Shown one piece after another: positions 47,756 through 59,979 of a stretch of 64,000 nucleotides of DNA. The position numbers and the translations under genes are program-made. The notes below the pieces were generated by a model. The model saw nothing but the letters and a program-made list of their open reading frames with translations, was not told the DNA's origin and did no database searches. Numbering within the stretch: the stretch's first letter is position 1; each line of letters starts with the position of its first letter. Source of the stretch: Tupaia tana (Eukaryota; Chordata; Mammalia; Scandentia; Tupaiidae); assembly GCA_026018925.1 (NCBI GenBank), contig JAKSZU010000004.1, positions 112,558,989 through 112,622,988 on the forward strand, given 5' to 3'.

Positions 47756-48063
47756 AACCTACTGGTACACCAAATTTTTATTTTAAGTTATTTAAACTTT
47801 TACTAATATTTTACATCCTAGGAGTACAATCAAGGACCTGTACCCTTCTCCCACTCCTGCCCCACTAGGGACAATTCTGAGTCTGCCCCCCTGCCCCCAG
47901 TCCTACCTGCACTGCTCTGCCACCCTGCCCTTCTCCCCCAGATGCTTGGTCTCAGGGAGCCTCCAGGACTGTCTTCTATCAGCCTCCCAACCCCCTACCC
48001 CTGACCACCACCAGCTTGAAGAAAGAGGCAGTCAGAGGCTTGAGGAAAACATCCATCTCAGAA

Positions 48064-48069
48064 TTTATT
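48064..48069 (-). terminator. DUSP8: Poly(A) signal of DUSP8 (AATAAA)
   Basis: A canonical AATAAA lies on the minus strand. A GU-rich stretch (GGTGGTGGTC at about 48012-48003) follows downstream, so cleavage is expected at about 48040-48055. I noticed no other canonical hexamer between it and the stop codon. Confidence 0.75.
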
Positions 48070-48769
48070 ACAACACATTGTTTCCAAATACAAAAGGAGG
48101 GAACAGAACTAGGAGCGGAATTGCAGCCCCTAGCTTAGGGGATGGTTCAGAGTTTGGAGGTGGTGGGTGGACAGGCAGCCCAGTCAGCAGAGACTGGGAG
48201 CCTGGGGGAGCTACCACCTCTCCTCCATTGGACTTTCCAGCGAATAATAGGAGGGACCAGGTCCATTCTGGGGCGATCCCCATGCTGGGCAGTGGCCAGA
48301 AGGAGGGTGGGAGGGGCAGGGGAGAGACTCCGAGTACTCAGAGGCCCTGCCCCCTCCAGACCTTCGGCAGTGGCTGGGAAGTGGCCAGGGAGGAATCCGT
48401 GCTGCCTCCCCCGGCCTACGCTCACCAAGACAGGACTTTCTCCCCCATTTTGGCTGCTCTCTTTGGAGTGACCAGAGCCTTGAGAGTGAGAGCAGACAGC
48501 CTCAGGCCAAAAGGCCCACACACATCCAAGGACAGGGACAGAAGCCATGTGCGAGTGATGCTGGCAGCCCTGGAGAAAGGGTGAAGGGAGGGGAAGAAGT
48601 TGGGTTGTGGAACAGCTCCAGAGTTTTGGGACCCAGCCAGTGGCCCCAGACCACTGTCTCCCGGACAGCATGGGGTAGGTGGAGGGAAGGGATCGGGGAG
48701 CCAGTGCATCCTCCACACTCAGGGTCACCTCAGAAACCCAACAAAACAACAGACAGGAGGAAAATTTAC

Positions 48770-48772
<3 letters not shown>

Positions 48773-48806
<34 letters not shown>
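48773..48806. repeat. (ATA/ATT)n trinucleotide repeat in the DUSP8 3' UTR
   Basis: About eleven AAT/TAA units on the plus strand, read as ATT in the mRNA. Confidence 0.9.
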
Positions 48807-48807
<1 letters not shown>

Positions 48808-50569
48808 CCAATAATAAATACTTAAACCTCTAATCCATGGATTGCCAATACAACAATGATAGCTTATTTTCTTGGGGAGTAGGGTTGGGTGGGGGTGAGG
48901 GACAAGGGAACAGGAACAGGACTTCTCTTAAAGGAAGGATGACAGGGACACAGAGCTATAGCTCAAAGAAGAACAAAGAGAAGAAGAACCAGTGGAAAGG
49001 GGCAGCAGACCGGGGGTGGGGGTAGCAGGTGCCTTCCCAGTTCTGCTCCAGGACTCAGTCCTGCCTGGGCGGATCCCTACCACCAAGCTCCTGGCCTTTT
49101 CCCAATGTGACACCTAGACTCCAGCACATAAAAAGTGCAAGAGACATGTACTTCTGCCCCCAAAAGCCTTGGGTCTCCTGCCCTCACCCCTAGGCTGGCC
49201 CACTTGGACCAAAAACTCACCTGGGGGGTAGGGCTAGTAAGTCACTTGGAAGATACTATACTGGGAGAACATCTGGGCAGGGGTGAACAAGGAGTTTCTC
49301 TTCTGAGAGGCCCCCGTGGGGGTTGAGGCAGACGGGACATCTCCAGTATCTGCTCATGTCTGGGGTCTCTGTCTCTGCCTCCCTAAGTTAAGGACCCACA
49401 CCCCTAGAAGCATAAAGATTTAGCAGGTGCTTAACTCCCTCCCTATGAAGGTAGCACCTGCAGATACACACCTGGATTCCAGTCCTGCCTGGAGCCTAGG
49501 GCTGGGTGGCAGCAGGGGCCCAGAAGGAGACCCTGAATCTACCTCTCCTCCTCCTTCCTGGGCCCAGAGCTCCCCTCTGGGCAGTGGGGCCAGTCATTTG
49601 TGAGCCTGGTTCCTTCCTGCTGACAGCCAAGGCCAGGTTCCTCTCCCAGGCTTCCCACTTGGCAGGTGGCTCTGAGAGGCTCCGGCACAGGAGAGGGAGG
49701 GAAGCAGCCTCCTCTGGGTGGGCTCTCTGAACCATTCTGTGGAATGAGGCGAGGCCTCAGCTCCAGTGTGGCAGGTGGCATTTCCACCCCCATCCCTGCC
49801 CTGGGGGTCACCTCACCCTCAAGAGCCCCCTTTGCCAAGCCCCCTCTCTGTTCTATTACCCAGCCCTTCTGAAACCCTGCCCCATTAGGCCCAGCGAAGG
49901 TCAGCTCTCTGCCAGGGAGAGCTCTGGGTTGAAGGAGGGAGAGTAGCCCTCCTTGCCGCCGACATCGGGCACCTGGCGCCTATAGGGTTTGGCCTTGCTT
50001 CCTTGGGGCAAACTAGCTCCTGTCCCTGCCCCCTCCCCTCCCCCCCCCCCCCCCCCACCTATGGCTTTGGTGCAGAGCCCAGCAAGGTGAAAACAGAAGA
50101 GAAGGGGGGGAGGGAAGGGAGGTTCTGCGGCTCAGTTTGTGGCGAAGTGTTTCCTTCCCCCCTTCCTATGTAAAAAGTGCACAAAAGCTCGGCAGCCTCT
50201 TTGCAATGGTCAGCAGTATTTCCTGGGGTTGGGGAGAAGGAAGCAGGAGGAGGGCCCCAGGCCTGGCACCCCAGCTTGCTACTGAAGGTTGCCTCATATT
50301 GCTTAGAAACATGTGTTTCAGTTTAAATACCAGACAGTAAAAATAGAGTTCGAGGACCGCCTGCACTGTTGCCAAATCATTGCCAGAATGAACAGCTTAA
50401 ATAAATTAAAAAATCGAAATATTTACTTCTCGATAAAAATCGCAGTAAAACCATTTACCTTTCTGTGTATTATATATAATATATATTTATAGTGGGTCTG
50501 GCTACCGTCGCTGAGCCAAGGGCACCGAGGGCGGCAGAGAGGCTAAGGCGCTAGGCTCCCTCAGAGGGG

Positions 50570-51617
50570 TCAGGACACCTCGATGACCTCCACGCTGCCG
50601 GAGAAGCTGGCCTGCTTGCCCAAGGCGGCCAGCTCCTCGCCCCGCGCGCGCCCCTCCACCATACCCTCCTCGAACTCCATCTGGCAGCTTCTGCGCTTGA
50701 ACTGCGTCTCCGGGGCCGGCTCCTCTGGCCAGCCGGTCCGCACTTCTCTGGGCTCTGCCCGTGCCGCCTCCCTCCGCCGAAGGTCGCCGCCGCTTCCGGG
50801 TCCTGACATTGCCTGCCGGCCCAAGGGTGCGAACAGAGAGCCACCTGCCCCCTGCGCGCCCTCCGGGCTGAAGCACCAGGGTCCGTCGGGCGACGGTGTA
50901 CCTGGGGAGTCGAGCGGCGGCACCCAGGGGCCAGGACCCACTGGCTGGCCCGGGCCGGGCAGCCCGGGCGCAGACAGGGCCGACAAGCCATGCCTCGGAG
51001 TCTGCCGGGCCGCGTCGCCGAAGTTCAGGCCGAGGCTGTGCGCCGGGGAGCGCGCGGGAGAACCGGCAGTGGGTCGGAGCCGCCGGCGGGGCCGCGGGCG
51101 CACCTCGGATGCCGAGTCTGGGCTGTCGGGGCTAGGGGAGGGCAGGCCCAGCGCGCCCCCTGACGGGCTGTCCAGCTTGCAGAGTTTGGGGGCCTCACCA
51201 GGGTCGGGAGGCCCGGGGCCGTCGGGCCTGCGGCTGGGGGCGTAGGCAGACTTGATGTCCAGGGAGAAGGAGCGCTTGAGGCGGTTGGTATCCTGCAGGC
51301 GATCAGAGGAGAGGTGCAGGCCACGCAGGCCCTGCTGCAGTGCGCTGGTGGCCGGGGCTGCTGCAGGCGCAGACGGCTCCAAACTGGCGCTCTGGCTGCC
51401 CTCCCTGACCGTGGTGGCAGCACTCTCTGAGGTAGGTGGTGGTAGCCAGGGTAGTGGTGGCCCTGCTGCAGGGCCTGGGAGGGGCTCCGGAGTCCCAGGG
51501 TGGGGTGCTGGGTCACCTTGCAGGGCGGCCAGCAGCTTCAGGCTGCGCTCATACTCCAGCAGCTGGCCCAGGAAGTTGAAGTTGGGAGAGATGGATGGAC
51601 GCCGGTCCTTCACAAAC
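50570..51617 (-). CDS. DUSP8: DUSP8 coding exon 6 (residues 274-622), C-terminal tail and stop
   Basis: After acceptor CAG it reads FVKDRRPSISPNFNFLGQLL, the end of the phosphatase domain. A low-complexity Pro/Ser/Gly-rich tail of about 320 residues follows, then the stop at 50572-50570. The tail holds the Arg/Pro-rich stretch RPRPRRRLRP and the conserved blocks LKRSFSLDIKSAY, RRSCQMEFEEGMVEG and SGSVEVIEVS. The exon is very GC- and CpG-rich, a common property of DUSP8 last exons rather than a sign of transfer. Confidence 0.96.
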
Positions 51618-54600
51618 CTGGAGTGACAGGTGGCTCATTGTGAGAGGCACTTCTGGGTCAGCTGCCCGCCTTACACTCCCCTGCACCCTGGCTCACCCTT
51701 GGGCACTCAAGCTGAAGTGCGCAGGAGCTGGGCAGGGCCCCCCCTTTCCCTGCCAGGCAGCACAAGTGGGAGCAGTGGTTGAGACTTGGGGCCATTCCAG
51801 TGAAGGTGGGTGGAGAGCGGAAGGGCATGTGAGTTCAGGTGCCCAGGCCCAGGAGGGAAGGAGAGGTACCTGTAGGCATCGTCCGAGGACATGCCCATGG
51901 TCTTCATGATGTATGCGATGGCGATGGTGGCAGAGCGGGAGATGCCAGCCAGACAGTGGACGATGACTTGGCAGCTGGACAGCTTGGCTTTATCTGTGGG
52001 CGGGTGGGCAGGGTCCCTAGGTGAGTGCTGAGATTGTACCACCCGTCCCTCCTCTAGACAGGAAACCCACCTCCCTCCTTCCAACAGCCCCAGCTCCTTG
52101 TAGCTCCTGATGCCTGAGCAGGCATGACCACAGTTCTTCCCTGCCTCAGTCTAGCCTTCCTCCAGCAAACCCTCCCCCAAACCTGGAGAACTGGGGAGGA
52201 GCTGGAGCCTCCACCTTGCTCCACCTCACCGATAAACTCGATGGACTTGTCCAGCCAGGGCAGCAGCTTTTCACAGTAGTTGTCATTGATGGGAATGCGC
52301 ATGAAACGGCTCTCGCAGATGAAGTCTGGCTTTGGGCAGGAGTTGCTGGCATTGAGGACATAGCTTATTCCATTTTGGGTCATCAGGTCCTGGAGGGGTG
52401 GGAGGACAGGTTGGTAGGTAATGGCAGTGAAGAGAAGCCCCCTGGGGCAGGGATGAAGGGGCGCTTCTTTCCCTTCTGTGGCTGAGAACTTTAGATTCTT
52501 GGGATTATCTGGAGCCTGGCTCCTGGGCAACAGAATCTGCCCTGGATTTTGGTCTGCCTGAGGGTCTAGGCCCAGGAGCACCCCCATCCCTTCTCTGCCA
52601 TGGAGGCCCTGGGCCATATACTGGGGGATGGGGAGATGCCAGCCCTGCCCACAGGCTGTGGTGGGCAGGAATTTTATGGTTGCCTGGGTGGTGGCTTTCT
52701 CCTTTTCCTTCGTCACCATTTTTAAAACACGGGATTCTTTCAGAGCTGGCCACAGGCCCAGTGACATCAGCAGTTTGGCATGCCAGCCCTACTACAGAAG
52801 GGGCTGGAAGCCTGCTTCTTCACCCAGCCCTGCTGGCCCCTCCCCCAAGTCCTGCAGTGGTACTGGAGGGGTTGGGGGGATTTGGGTCCTTCTGTAACCC
52901 CAGCCCATGCTTATCCCATACCTGGCTCATCTATCACTCTTCCCCACTGACCTTCAGCCCCTTCTTCCCCTCGTACCCCGACCACCCCAGGAGCTGCTTC
53001 TTGAGCTCCTGCCCCTTCCCCAGGTTGGCCAAAGCCCACGGTTGTGCACACACCTTGTTCAGTACATCTTTCTGAGAGCCCAGGTAGAGGTGGGGCAGGA
53101 TGCGGGTGAGGCCCACACTGGGCACAGGCAGGCAGGGCTGTGAGAGGCTCATCGGCAGCAGGGCGGCAGGCTTGCCTTCACAGAGGCCAGGGAAGCAGGA
53201 GGAAAAGGTCGCAAAACCCCCTGCAGGAGGAAGCATGGAGGAGGCACATCAGGTGGGCAGCCAACTGGGGCAGAAGAGAGCCCAGGGTACCCCATTACCA
53301 CCATGGCTTAGCTGCACCCAGTGTCAATCAAGCTTGAGGCCAGCCGGCGAGCTCTGGCTCGAGCACCTGGTCACAATGCAGGAGGGCTGCACTCACCACA
53401 GTGGGCACGTGTGCTGCTGCTGCTGCACATTTACAGCCTGCACTGACGCCCACATTCCTCCTCATGCCACTTAGTGTTGGCCCCATAAGGACGCTGCTGT
53501 GATGCCTATAAATGTAGGGTCGAGGCGGCCAGCCAGTACAGCATGTGCAGGGGCCAGCTCAGAGGCCACATGGGGGCTTCCTGTTAAGGGTGTGGATCCC
53601 ACAGCCTAGGGAGAAGCAGCTCTGGCCAATCCCTCCATACCAGTGGCCTGGGGCCAGGCTGAGCCTTCCTGCCTGCCCCCTACGCTGATGCAATTCTTCT
53701 CTGGCTCCAGTTGGCTGGGTGCCCCAGGCTCTAGCTTGGGTGCCAGGACCAGAAGGCAAGGGCTTCTGAAAGGCCCTCCCTCTTCCCCAGGCATGACATC
53801 ACCAACTAGAATTGGCACAGCCTGTAGGGGTATTTGTGGTCTAGTTATGGCTCAGCTCTACCCAGCGGGAGTAAACAGAGGAAACAGAGGAATCCTGGGT
53901 GCTAGGAGCACACAGGAATAGCAATGGGGACACACTCCATCGGCTAACATGCGCCCTCTGCCTTCTGTGCCCATCAAAGTCCTGGGTTACAGGTTGGCAG
54001 AAGAGCCCCTCTACCAGCCGGCAAGTGTGAGTCCTAGCATGTCTGACTCAGAGGCCATGTGCCATGCATGTCACAGTCCTGGCCTCAGTTTCCTCATTCA
54101 GCCTGCCATGCAGCATTGTTGTGAGGCTCAAGAAAAACAAGGACCATGAAGGCAGACCGCTGACTCAGACTGGTGACTGGACAGCATCCACCCAGTGGTT
54201 GCTGCTCTTGGTAGGTGAGGTGAGAACTATAGGTGCATCCAGCTAGCCAAGCTCTGGGGGCCTCCAGGGTGAGTGGTCTCCTGTTTCTGATTATGGTGGA
54301 TTCAGCTGGTGTGAGAGAACACCTGTGCTAAGACCCACCCTATCCCACCGAAGAGGCAGGGAACTGAAGCTGGCTCTCAGGCCTTGGGGACCCCCCAGTG
54401 CTTTTTTCTGTCCTTGTCTGCAGAAGAGGCAAGTGTCAAGGACCTGGATGATTCCCAAGGACAGAGAAGTCTGCTGGGTTCTGCCTTTCTCCCTGGCAGC
54501 TCAGTAGTCAGACCAGCCCACAAATGCCTGCTGTGTGGGCTCCTGGACTGGAGCAAAGTTTCCTGGGTCTCCACTAACTCTCCACAAACTCTTCTCTAGG

Positions 54601-57600
54601 CCTGCCTCCTCCCTTGGCACCCCAAGGAATCTGGTGCCTGCCTTACCATTCTCAAAGGCCTGGCTTAAGCGAGGGAGAGGGGGTGAATTCCATCAAAACT
54701 TTCCTAAAAGGGGAAAGGCAGGAAAGTCTCTGAACGAGTGCAGTGACTTGTCAGCCTCCACAGTAATTCCATGAGGAAGCCTCTCAGGACCCTGCAGGTA
54801 GAATCAGGTAGCTTGGGTGTCCCCTGTAGAACCCTTTCCTTATGGATTTTAGGTCTGGCCATGACAGAGTCCAGTCCTCAGGCCCTGGAGGTGAGTGACC
54901 AGGCAGGGCACTGGGTCTGCATAAGACACATTCTATACCCCCAGGAATCCCCATGGGCACAGGCCATCAGGAAGACCTTTCTACGCACTGCTCTGAGGGT
55001 CAGGGAGCACACCCACAGCTTGCCCACTCAGAAGGGATTCCCCGATTATAGCAGGATGCACACTCACCCTCCCTTGCCCACAGGTAGAACCTGTGACCAG
55101 GCCACTCCTGCACCCTGCTTTCCAGCAAAACTGCAACCTGTCACAGACAGGCTCCTACCCCTGCCCCACATCCCTCACTATCCTGCTGCAATCCCCGATC
55201 CCTGATTCCCCACCCCTTCTGCAATCCTCTTTACATATGGGCAGGGTCCTAGTGACCCAAGGCACAGGGACCACTCTGGTTGCTACTGCCTGCCAGGGTC
55301 CCCACGTGCCTTGGAGGTGCCTCTGCTGGACTGCAATGGCGTACCATCCACCTGTGGAGACACCACCAGCAGGCGTTCCGCAGCTACATGCAACTCCAGG
55401 CTCTTAGCGGCGGGACTAGCCTGTTGCTTGAAGGGCCAGGCTCCTCTCCCAGACCCACCCTACAGGATGCCATGAGCAAGCAGTGCAGAGGGGGGAGGGT
55501 GCATAAGGGTGAGGGTGTCATACCAGCCAGTCCTTGGCCTCCAGCTGGGGCCTAGCCCTATCACCCTCTTTTGTTTCCCACAGTCTCCCCTGCCATGGAG
55601 TGAGGTCCTCCTTCTCCTAGCTATACCATACTCATCTTCCTGGCACTCCTTTGAGTCCCACCCATGGAAAGGTCCCCAGGGTCCCCTTTGCTGCCTGAGC
55701 AGCAAACAGACCAAAGAGCCATCAGTGTCTTGTATCAGTGATGCTGGAAAGTAATTTCTCCTCTACAGCTAGGTACTCCGCGTTTTCCTCCTCATCCTCA
55801 CTGGTTCAGAACAGAGCCAGCCTGGAGCAGGACATGTGACTGCCTCAGGGCAGGGGCTTGTGGGCAAGGCCAGAAGGCTGTCCTGAACTCTGGGTCCTGA
55901 TTTGGTATCACCATGAACCCCCTCACACCATGGGGGGGAGGGGTCCTGCCTCCTTCTTGGCTTGGCCTTTGGAGAGACAGGGACTGATAGAGATATTTGC
56001 ATGGTTGAGTATCGAGGGCAGGAGAATAGGCAGCAGCTCAGCGGGTTCGAAGAGCCAGTGGGGTGCAGCCAGGTCCCAGGCTAGTGCTTCTGTGGAATCC
56101 TAGCCCAGGCCTACCCCAGGGGCTGTCCACTGGGACAGGGTTCCCAGGTTCCCATATTGTCTTTACCCGTGGCCCCAGAGAGATAAGCCCTTCCAGGCTC
56201 TGGGCTTTCCCTGAAGCAGCCTGTGAGTTAGATTCCCAGAGGGAACTCTAATCTCTGGCTAGGGCAGTGAGCTAGGCCCTGCCCAGGACAGGGCCAACAG
56301 GTGATATGGTGGTTAAGGTGTTGGCTCCCACATGGCTGACCATGGTTTGAATCCTGGACCCAGCACTTGAGGATTGTGTCAGGCACATGTGCATGCTTGC
56401 CTGGGATCTTGAGAGGAGAATGGAGGAGAGGGAATTATGGCCTCCCGCCCCAAGGTCATTTCTCATTTTCCCTCTATCTCTATCTCTCTGTGTCTCTCTC
56501 CAGTGAATGCATATGCCCTATGACAAAAACCAGAAAAGGAGGGGAAAAGCCCAGGACACTGTCCCCTTGATACCCCTCATTCCCCCACTTCCCACTCTCA
56601 ATCCCTAGACCGAACCTAAGGGCTGAGTGTTGGATCAAGTGTGTATAGTTCTGTGGCTCTGAGAGTTCACACATATACACCTAAGTCCCAGATCTGTCCC
56701 TAACTATAGTCACCAGGGGTTGGGGACACACACATGCACACATGGGCAGATTCTGTGGACTATACTCCTGGAACTGTGCCCAGACACGCAGACACCCTCA
56801 GCATGCCTACCCCGAAGTGGCAGGCACTCTGACATGTAGAGAGGATCTGCACATCACTGGGCTAACCCCAAGCCTCCTAGACACTCCTCGAGGCTAAGCT
56901 CAGATGGCACCTAGGAGCCTGCCCAGTATTCTGCCTGGAATAGTCCATGGACTCCCACCATACCCCCTCAGCCTCTCTCACGGGCTGGGCTAAAGTCTCT
57001 GCCCCTATTCAGTGGGCTTGTAGTGGGTGGTGGGGACACCATCTTCAGCCCTCCACATGCTTCACCTTCCTGCCCCAGCCCTGTGGCACACTGAGACCAG
57101 CTGTAGGAGCACCAACAGATCCCAAGCTGCCCAGGAGGACTTGTGCCTCTGGGACAGCTTCATCTGGTGGTGTGGCATGAGCTACCTCCAGGAGCTGGTT
57201 CTACATTGTGCTCAGCGATTCCCTGCACGAGGGAGCAGTCAGTGGAGCCATGGCTTGTTTGAGCCCGAGAATGTACTAATGTAAATGTGGCCGGGGTGGG
57301 GGCAGGTGGGAGGTGGGTCCCAGCCTCCAGTCTGGGGTTACCTGGTTGGGCTGCTTCTGGAGCATGAGTAGCCCTGGGGGGCCCTCTGCTGGAGCCCCCA
57401 GGCAACAGTCATCATTGTCTGGACTTTTGAGATAACCTGCACTCTCCAGCCAGCACTCAGCTAGGCTTTAGAGGGAGCTCCCTGGTGGGGGGGATTCCTT
57501 CTGGCTCAGAGGGGAGTTTTCCCGAGGTTGGGGAGATTGAGACCTCTGCCTACTCCCTCTGACCAGGAGCTCTGGCAGGCGAAGGAGGCTCAGTCTGACG

Positions 57601-59979
57601 CCTTCACCATGAGCCACACTTTGGGGTTTCCATTTGTCTACCTCCTCACCAGCTATTGAGGGCTGGGCCCATATAGGAGGAAGCCCTGAAGTGTGGGTAC
57701 AGCATGAGAGGATGGTAGGGGCCCTGGGAACTCCAGAGGTGTCAAGATCTCCTCAGCAGAGAGATCCTCCTTAGAGGTCTCTTCCACCCACCCCCAAACT
57801 GATAGTGGGGGGAGAGACACAGGGAGGAGAGGGTGTCTCTGCAGCCCCCTGGGGTTTTTCTGGAGCTCACCTGTGAGGATGGCCACGCTGTCGAAGCAGC
57901 CGTCCAGCTTGCTGAGCAGGATGGACAGGAAGCTGTCTGCAGCTAGCACGCTGGCATCCCGGGTACTCTGGTCATAGACCACCACGTCCTGTGGCTCCTC
58001 GGTCTCTACCTGGGGCCGTAAGGGCAGAGGTCAGGGCATAGGCAGCCCTCTCCCCTGCCATTGCCCACTACTGCTGGTGCAAGGAAACAGCAGGAGGTCA
58101 GAGAGAAGAGGGAGGGGGCTCTGTTATTTTGCTGCCTGCGGGGAGTGCGGGCAGCCTGTCACACACCTCCTGTCCTTTCCCCCACCTGCTGGGGTGCACA
58201 GGTAGGCTCACACCCAGACAGCTGTGAACACCCACAGTCACCAAGGGGTCTGTGAGAGACAGAGGGGGTTATGCCCTCTTCAGCCACACTTCTATGTACC
58301 CTTGCACCAGTGGGGAGAAGGGACACTCGTGGGTGCCCACTGTGGGCAGGCACATATCAAGGAGACCTAGGTAAGTGTGATGTGGTCTCCAAAGGGCTCA
58401 TGGAGTGACAGGAGCACATGGGCATGGCCTCCACTGGCTCCCAAGGCGGCAGAGACAAAGGGAACCTTATTCTCAGATTGGGATGCCTTGGGTCTGAGCT
58501 TCAGTGGGGCTGACTGCTAAGCCAGTGTGCCTTTCCTTCCCTCCCAGACTCTTCCCCAGCACCCAGTGGAGAAATTGAGGGAGAAGCAAGAACCCTCCTC
58601 TTTCCCCCTGCATCGCCAGTTCCGGCAGCAGCAGCTGGAAGCAAGGGTTTCTCCTGCTCCCTCCAGGCACTCAGCCATAGGGATAGATGCTGAGCAGCTT
58701 TTGCTCAGACAGCAGCAGATCCTGCCCCCCCCACCCCCACAGCACACTCAGCCCTTAAGCCAGCTGAGCCTCCAACCCTGGCTTGCCGGATGATGTCACC
58801 AGCAGCCAATAGGATCACACTCTGGCTGGGAGTCCTCGCTGGGGGTGATTAATCACTGGATTCCCCTCATTGGAGGCTGTAGGGAGCCTGTTCTGGCCTT
58901 AGGGTGGGGGGACTTCAACAAGCAGCCATTTCAATCGGAGTGTCTCACATCCCAGCTCTGAGTGGGACAGGGCAGTGGCTGAGCACCTTCCCAAAGCCTC
59001 AAAGCCTCAGGGCTGCTGGCATGCCCCACCCCCAGGTGGTGGGAGTCCCTGTCATTGGCCTGCTGGTCCCTCCCCAGTAGCTGGATTCCATGGGCCAGGG
59101 GAAGAACAAGCTGTCCTCCCTACAAAGATGTTCCTGGGGGCTGCAGAGAAAATTCTGGGTCACTAAAGATTCCAGGGGAGGGGGAAAACTGGTGAACTGG
59201 GGACATGGGCTGCTCATATGAGTCTACTGTGGCCTCTGCTACCCCTCTTGTCCTCACTGCAGCTAGAGGGGTGAGACCCAGCTGTCCTTGCCCTCAGTCT
59301 GGCCCAGCTGCCTGTGCCCACGTGATCCCTGTGAGTGTTCACATCTGCCTCATCCTTTCACCACTCCTCTCTGAGACCTGTGCTGGCCTGGGATAGTCTT
59401 GTCTCCTGTGTGGGGAGACAAGTGTGTGTGTGGGGCAAGCCCAGCCTTCCATGCAGGAGCTGAATTATGGCCTAGACAGGGTCAGGAGGCCCTGGGGTGG
59501 GGGAAGCTGGGGACATGGTGCTGACAGGAGGGCCTCCTGAGGAGGGGCACTTGTGCAGGGGTAAGGGAGCACGTGTGGTGAGACCGGGGGAAGGGAGCTG
59601 CCCTACAAGGGCCCCTGAGCTGTGACCCTGAGGAACCCAGTTTGGGCAGAGGAGGGCCTGGTGCACCCAGCCAGGAGACCCTCACTGACCCTGGAGGTAG
59701 GTGGGAGGTAGCGGGCCTGGGGCTGACAGAGGTAGGTGCCGTGGGTACCTGGCTGCGCACGGCTGGCTGGATGAGCTCTGCTATGGTCACCTTGCCCTGT
59801 TGCAGCCGCCGCTTCACCAGCTTGGAGCAGCAGATGTTGACAGAGCTCAGCACGTGCCAGCTGTTGTACTCGACGAAGGAGCGGCTGTCGATGACCAGGG
59901 GCCCCCCGGGCCCTCCCCGCAGCAGACTGGCCAGCTTCTTGGCATCCATCACCTTCCTTGGGAGCCGGTCCCCGGCCAT
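50570..59979 (-). CDS. DUSP8: DUSP8, dual-specificity phosphatase 8 (MAP kinase phosphatase), complete CDS in six exons
   Basis: Joining 59979-59749, 58009-57871, 53220-53054, 52389-52230, 51993-51870 and 51617-50570 (minus strand) gives 1,869 nt, i.e. 622 codons plus stop. Every intron is GT-AG and the phases agree. Human DUSP8 is about 625 residues and nearly identical through the catalytic part. Residues about 20-135 form the rhodanese-like domain, with the basic kinase-interaction motif KRRL near 56-59. Residues about 160-300 form the phosphatase domain, with the HCLAGISR signature (Cys246, Arg252) and the likely general acid Asp215. The rest is a Pro/Ser-rich tail with SFSLDIKSAYAPSR and a C-terminus ending VEVIEVS, both similar to DUSP16. 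The family dephosphorylates Thr and Tyr of activated JNK and p38. The start has an excellent Kozak context (CCACCATGG) and is the first in-frame ATG; the upstream in-frame TTG is not a start. No break is seen. Confidence 0.97.
51870..51993 (-). CDS. DUSP8: DUSP8 coding exon 5 (residues 233-274), catalytic loop
   Basis: It completes Asp233 and reads KAKLSSCQVIVHCLAG then ISRSATIAIAYIM up to DDAYR, the last codon split after two bases before donor GTACCT. It carries the P-loop HCX5R, with nucleophile Cys246 at the human position. Confidence 0.97.
52230..52389 (-). CDS. DUSP8: DUSP8 coding exon 4 (residues 180-233)
   Basis: It begins DLMTQNGISYVLNAS after acceptor CAG and ends ...KSIEFI plus one base of the next Asp codon before donor GTGAGG. 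It contains INDNYCEK; its Asp215 is the expected general acid. Ile211 is Val in the human protein as I recall it, a conservative change. Confidence 0.96.
53054..53220 (-). CDS. DUSP8: DUSP8 coding exon 3 (residues 124-179)
   Basis: It follows acceptor CAG at 53223-53221. The split Gly joins in phase and the exon reads GGFATFSS through HLYLGSQKDVLNK to donor GTGTGT. It covers the end of the rhodanese domain, the linker and the start of the phosphatase domain. The preceding intron (53221-57870) is the largest within the coding region. Confidence 0.96.
56286..56545 (+). mobile_element. SINE in DUSP8 intron, antisense to the gene
   Basis: GGCCAACAGGTGATATGGTG head, GGTTTGAATCCTGGACCC, GAGAGGAGAATGGAGGAGAG, and end CATATGCCCTATGACAAAAA. 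It sits in the intron between coding exons 2 and 3. Confidence 0.8.
57871..58009 (-). CDS. DUSP8: DUSP8 coding exon 2 (residues 78-124)
   Basis: It follows acceptor CAG at 58012-58010 and begins VETEEPQDVVVYDQ. It ends ...SVAILTG with the last codon split after one base, before donor GTGAGC. It completes most of the rhodanese-like domain. Confidence 0.96.
59749..59979 (-). CDS. DUSP8: DUSP8 coding exon 1 (residues 1-77)
   Basis: It begins at ATG 59979 (MAGDRLPRK) and ends in ...AVRSQ just before donor GTACCC at 59748. The 231 nt make exactly 77 codons, so the intron is phase 0. It encodes the first half of the rhodanese-like domain, including IDSRSF and the basic kinase-docking motif. Confidence 0.97.

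Larger units (their letters stand above)
31650..48040. other. MOB2-DUSP8 intergenic region
   Basis: No coding gene is recognised between the MOB2 promoter and the DUSP8 poly(A) site. It contains SINEs, a MITE, an ERV-L relic, a MaLR LTR, MIR/L2 fragments, an orphan CpG island, MEF2 sites and simple repeats, listed separately. The remainder (about 38,000-40,800, 42,600-45,000 and 47,770-48,040) is unique sequence with nothing recognised. Confidence 0.5.
48045..50569 (-). other. DUSP8: DUSP8 3' UTR
   Basis: About 2.5 kb lies between the stop codon and the AATAAA signal, close to the length I know for DUSP8 mRNA. It contains an AT-rich block near 50395-50495 with overlapping ATTTA motifs in the mRNA sense, a run of 17 G in the mRNA (50056-50040) and an (ATT)n tract at about 48773-48806. 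No SINE interrupts it, in contrast to the flanks. Confidence 0.8.

Noticed and set aside
50583..51245. 220-codon plus-strand open frame opposite the last DUSP8 exon
   Set aside because: It is a shadow of the GC-rich DUSP8 C-terminal exon; stop codons are rare in such sequence on all frames.
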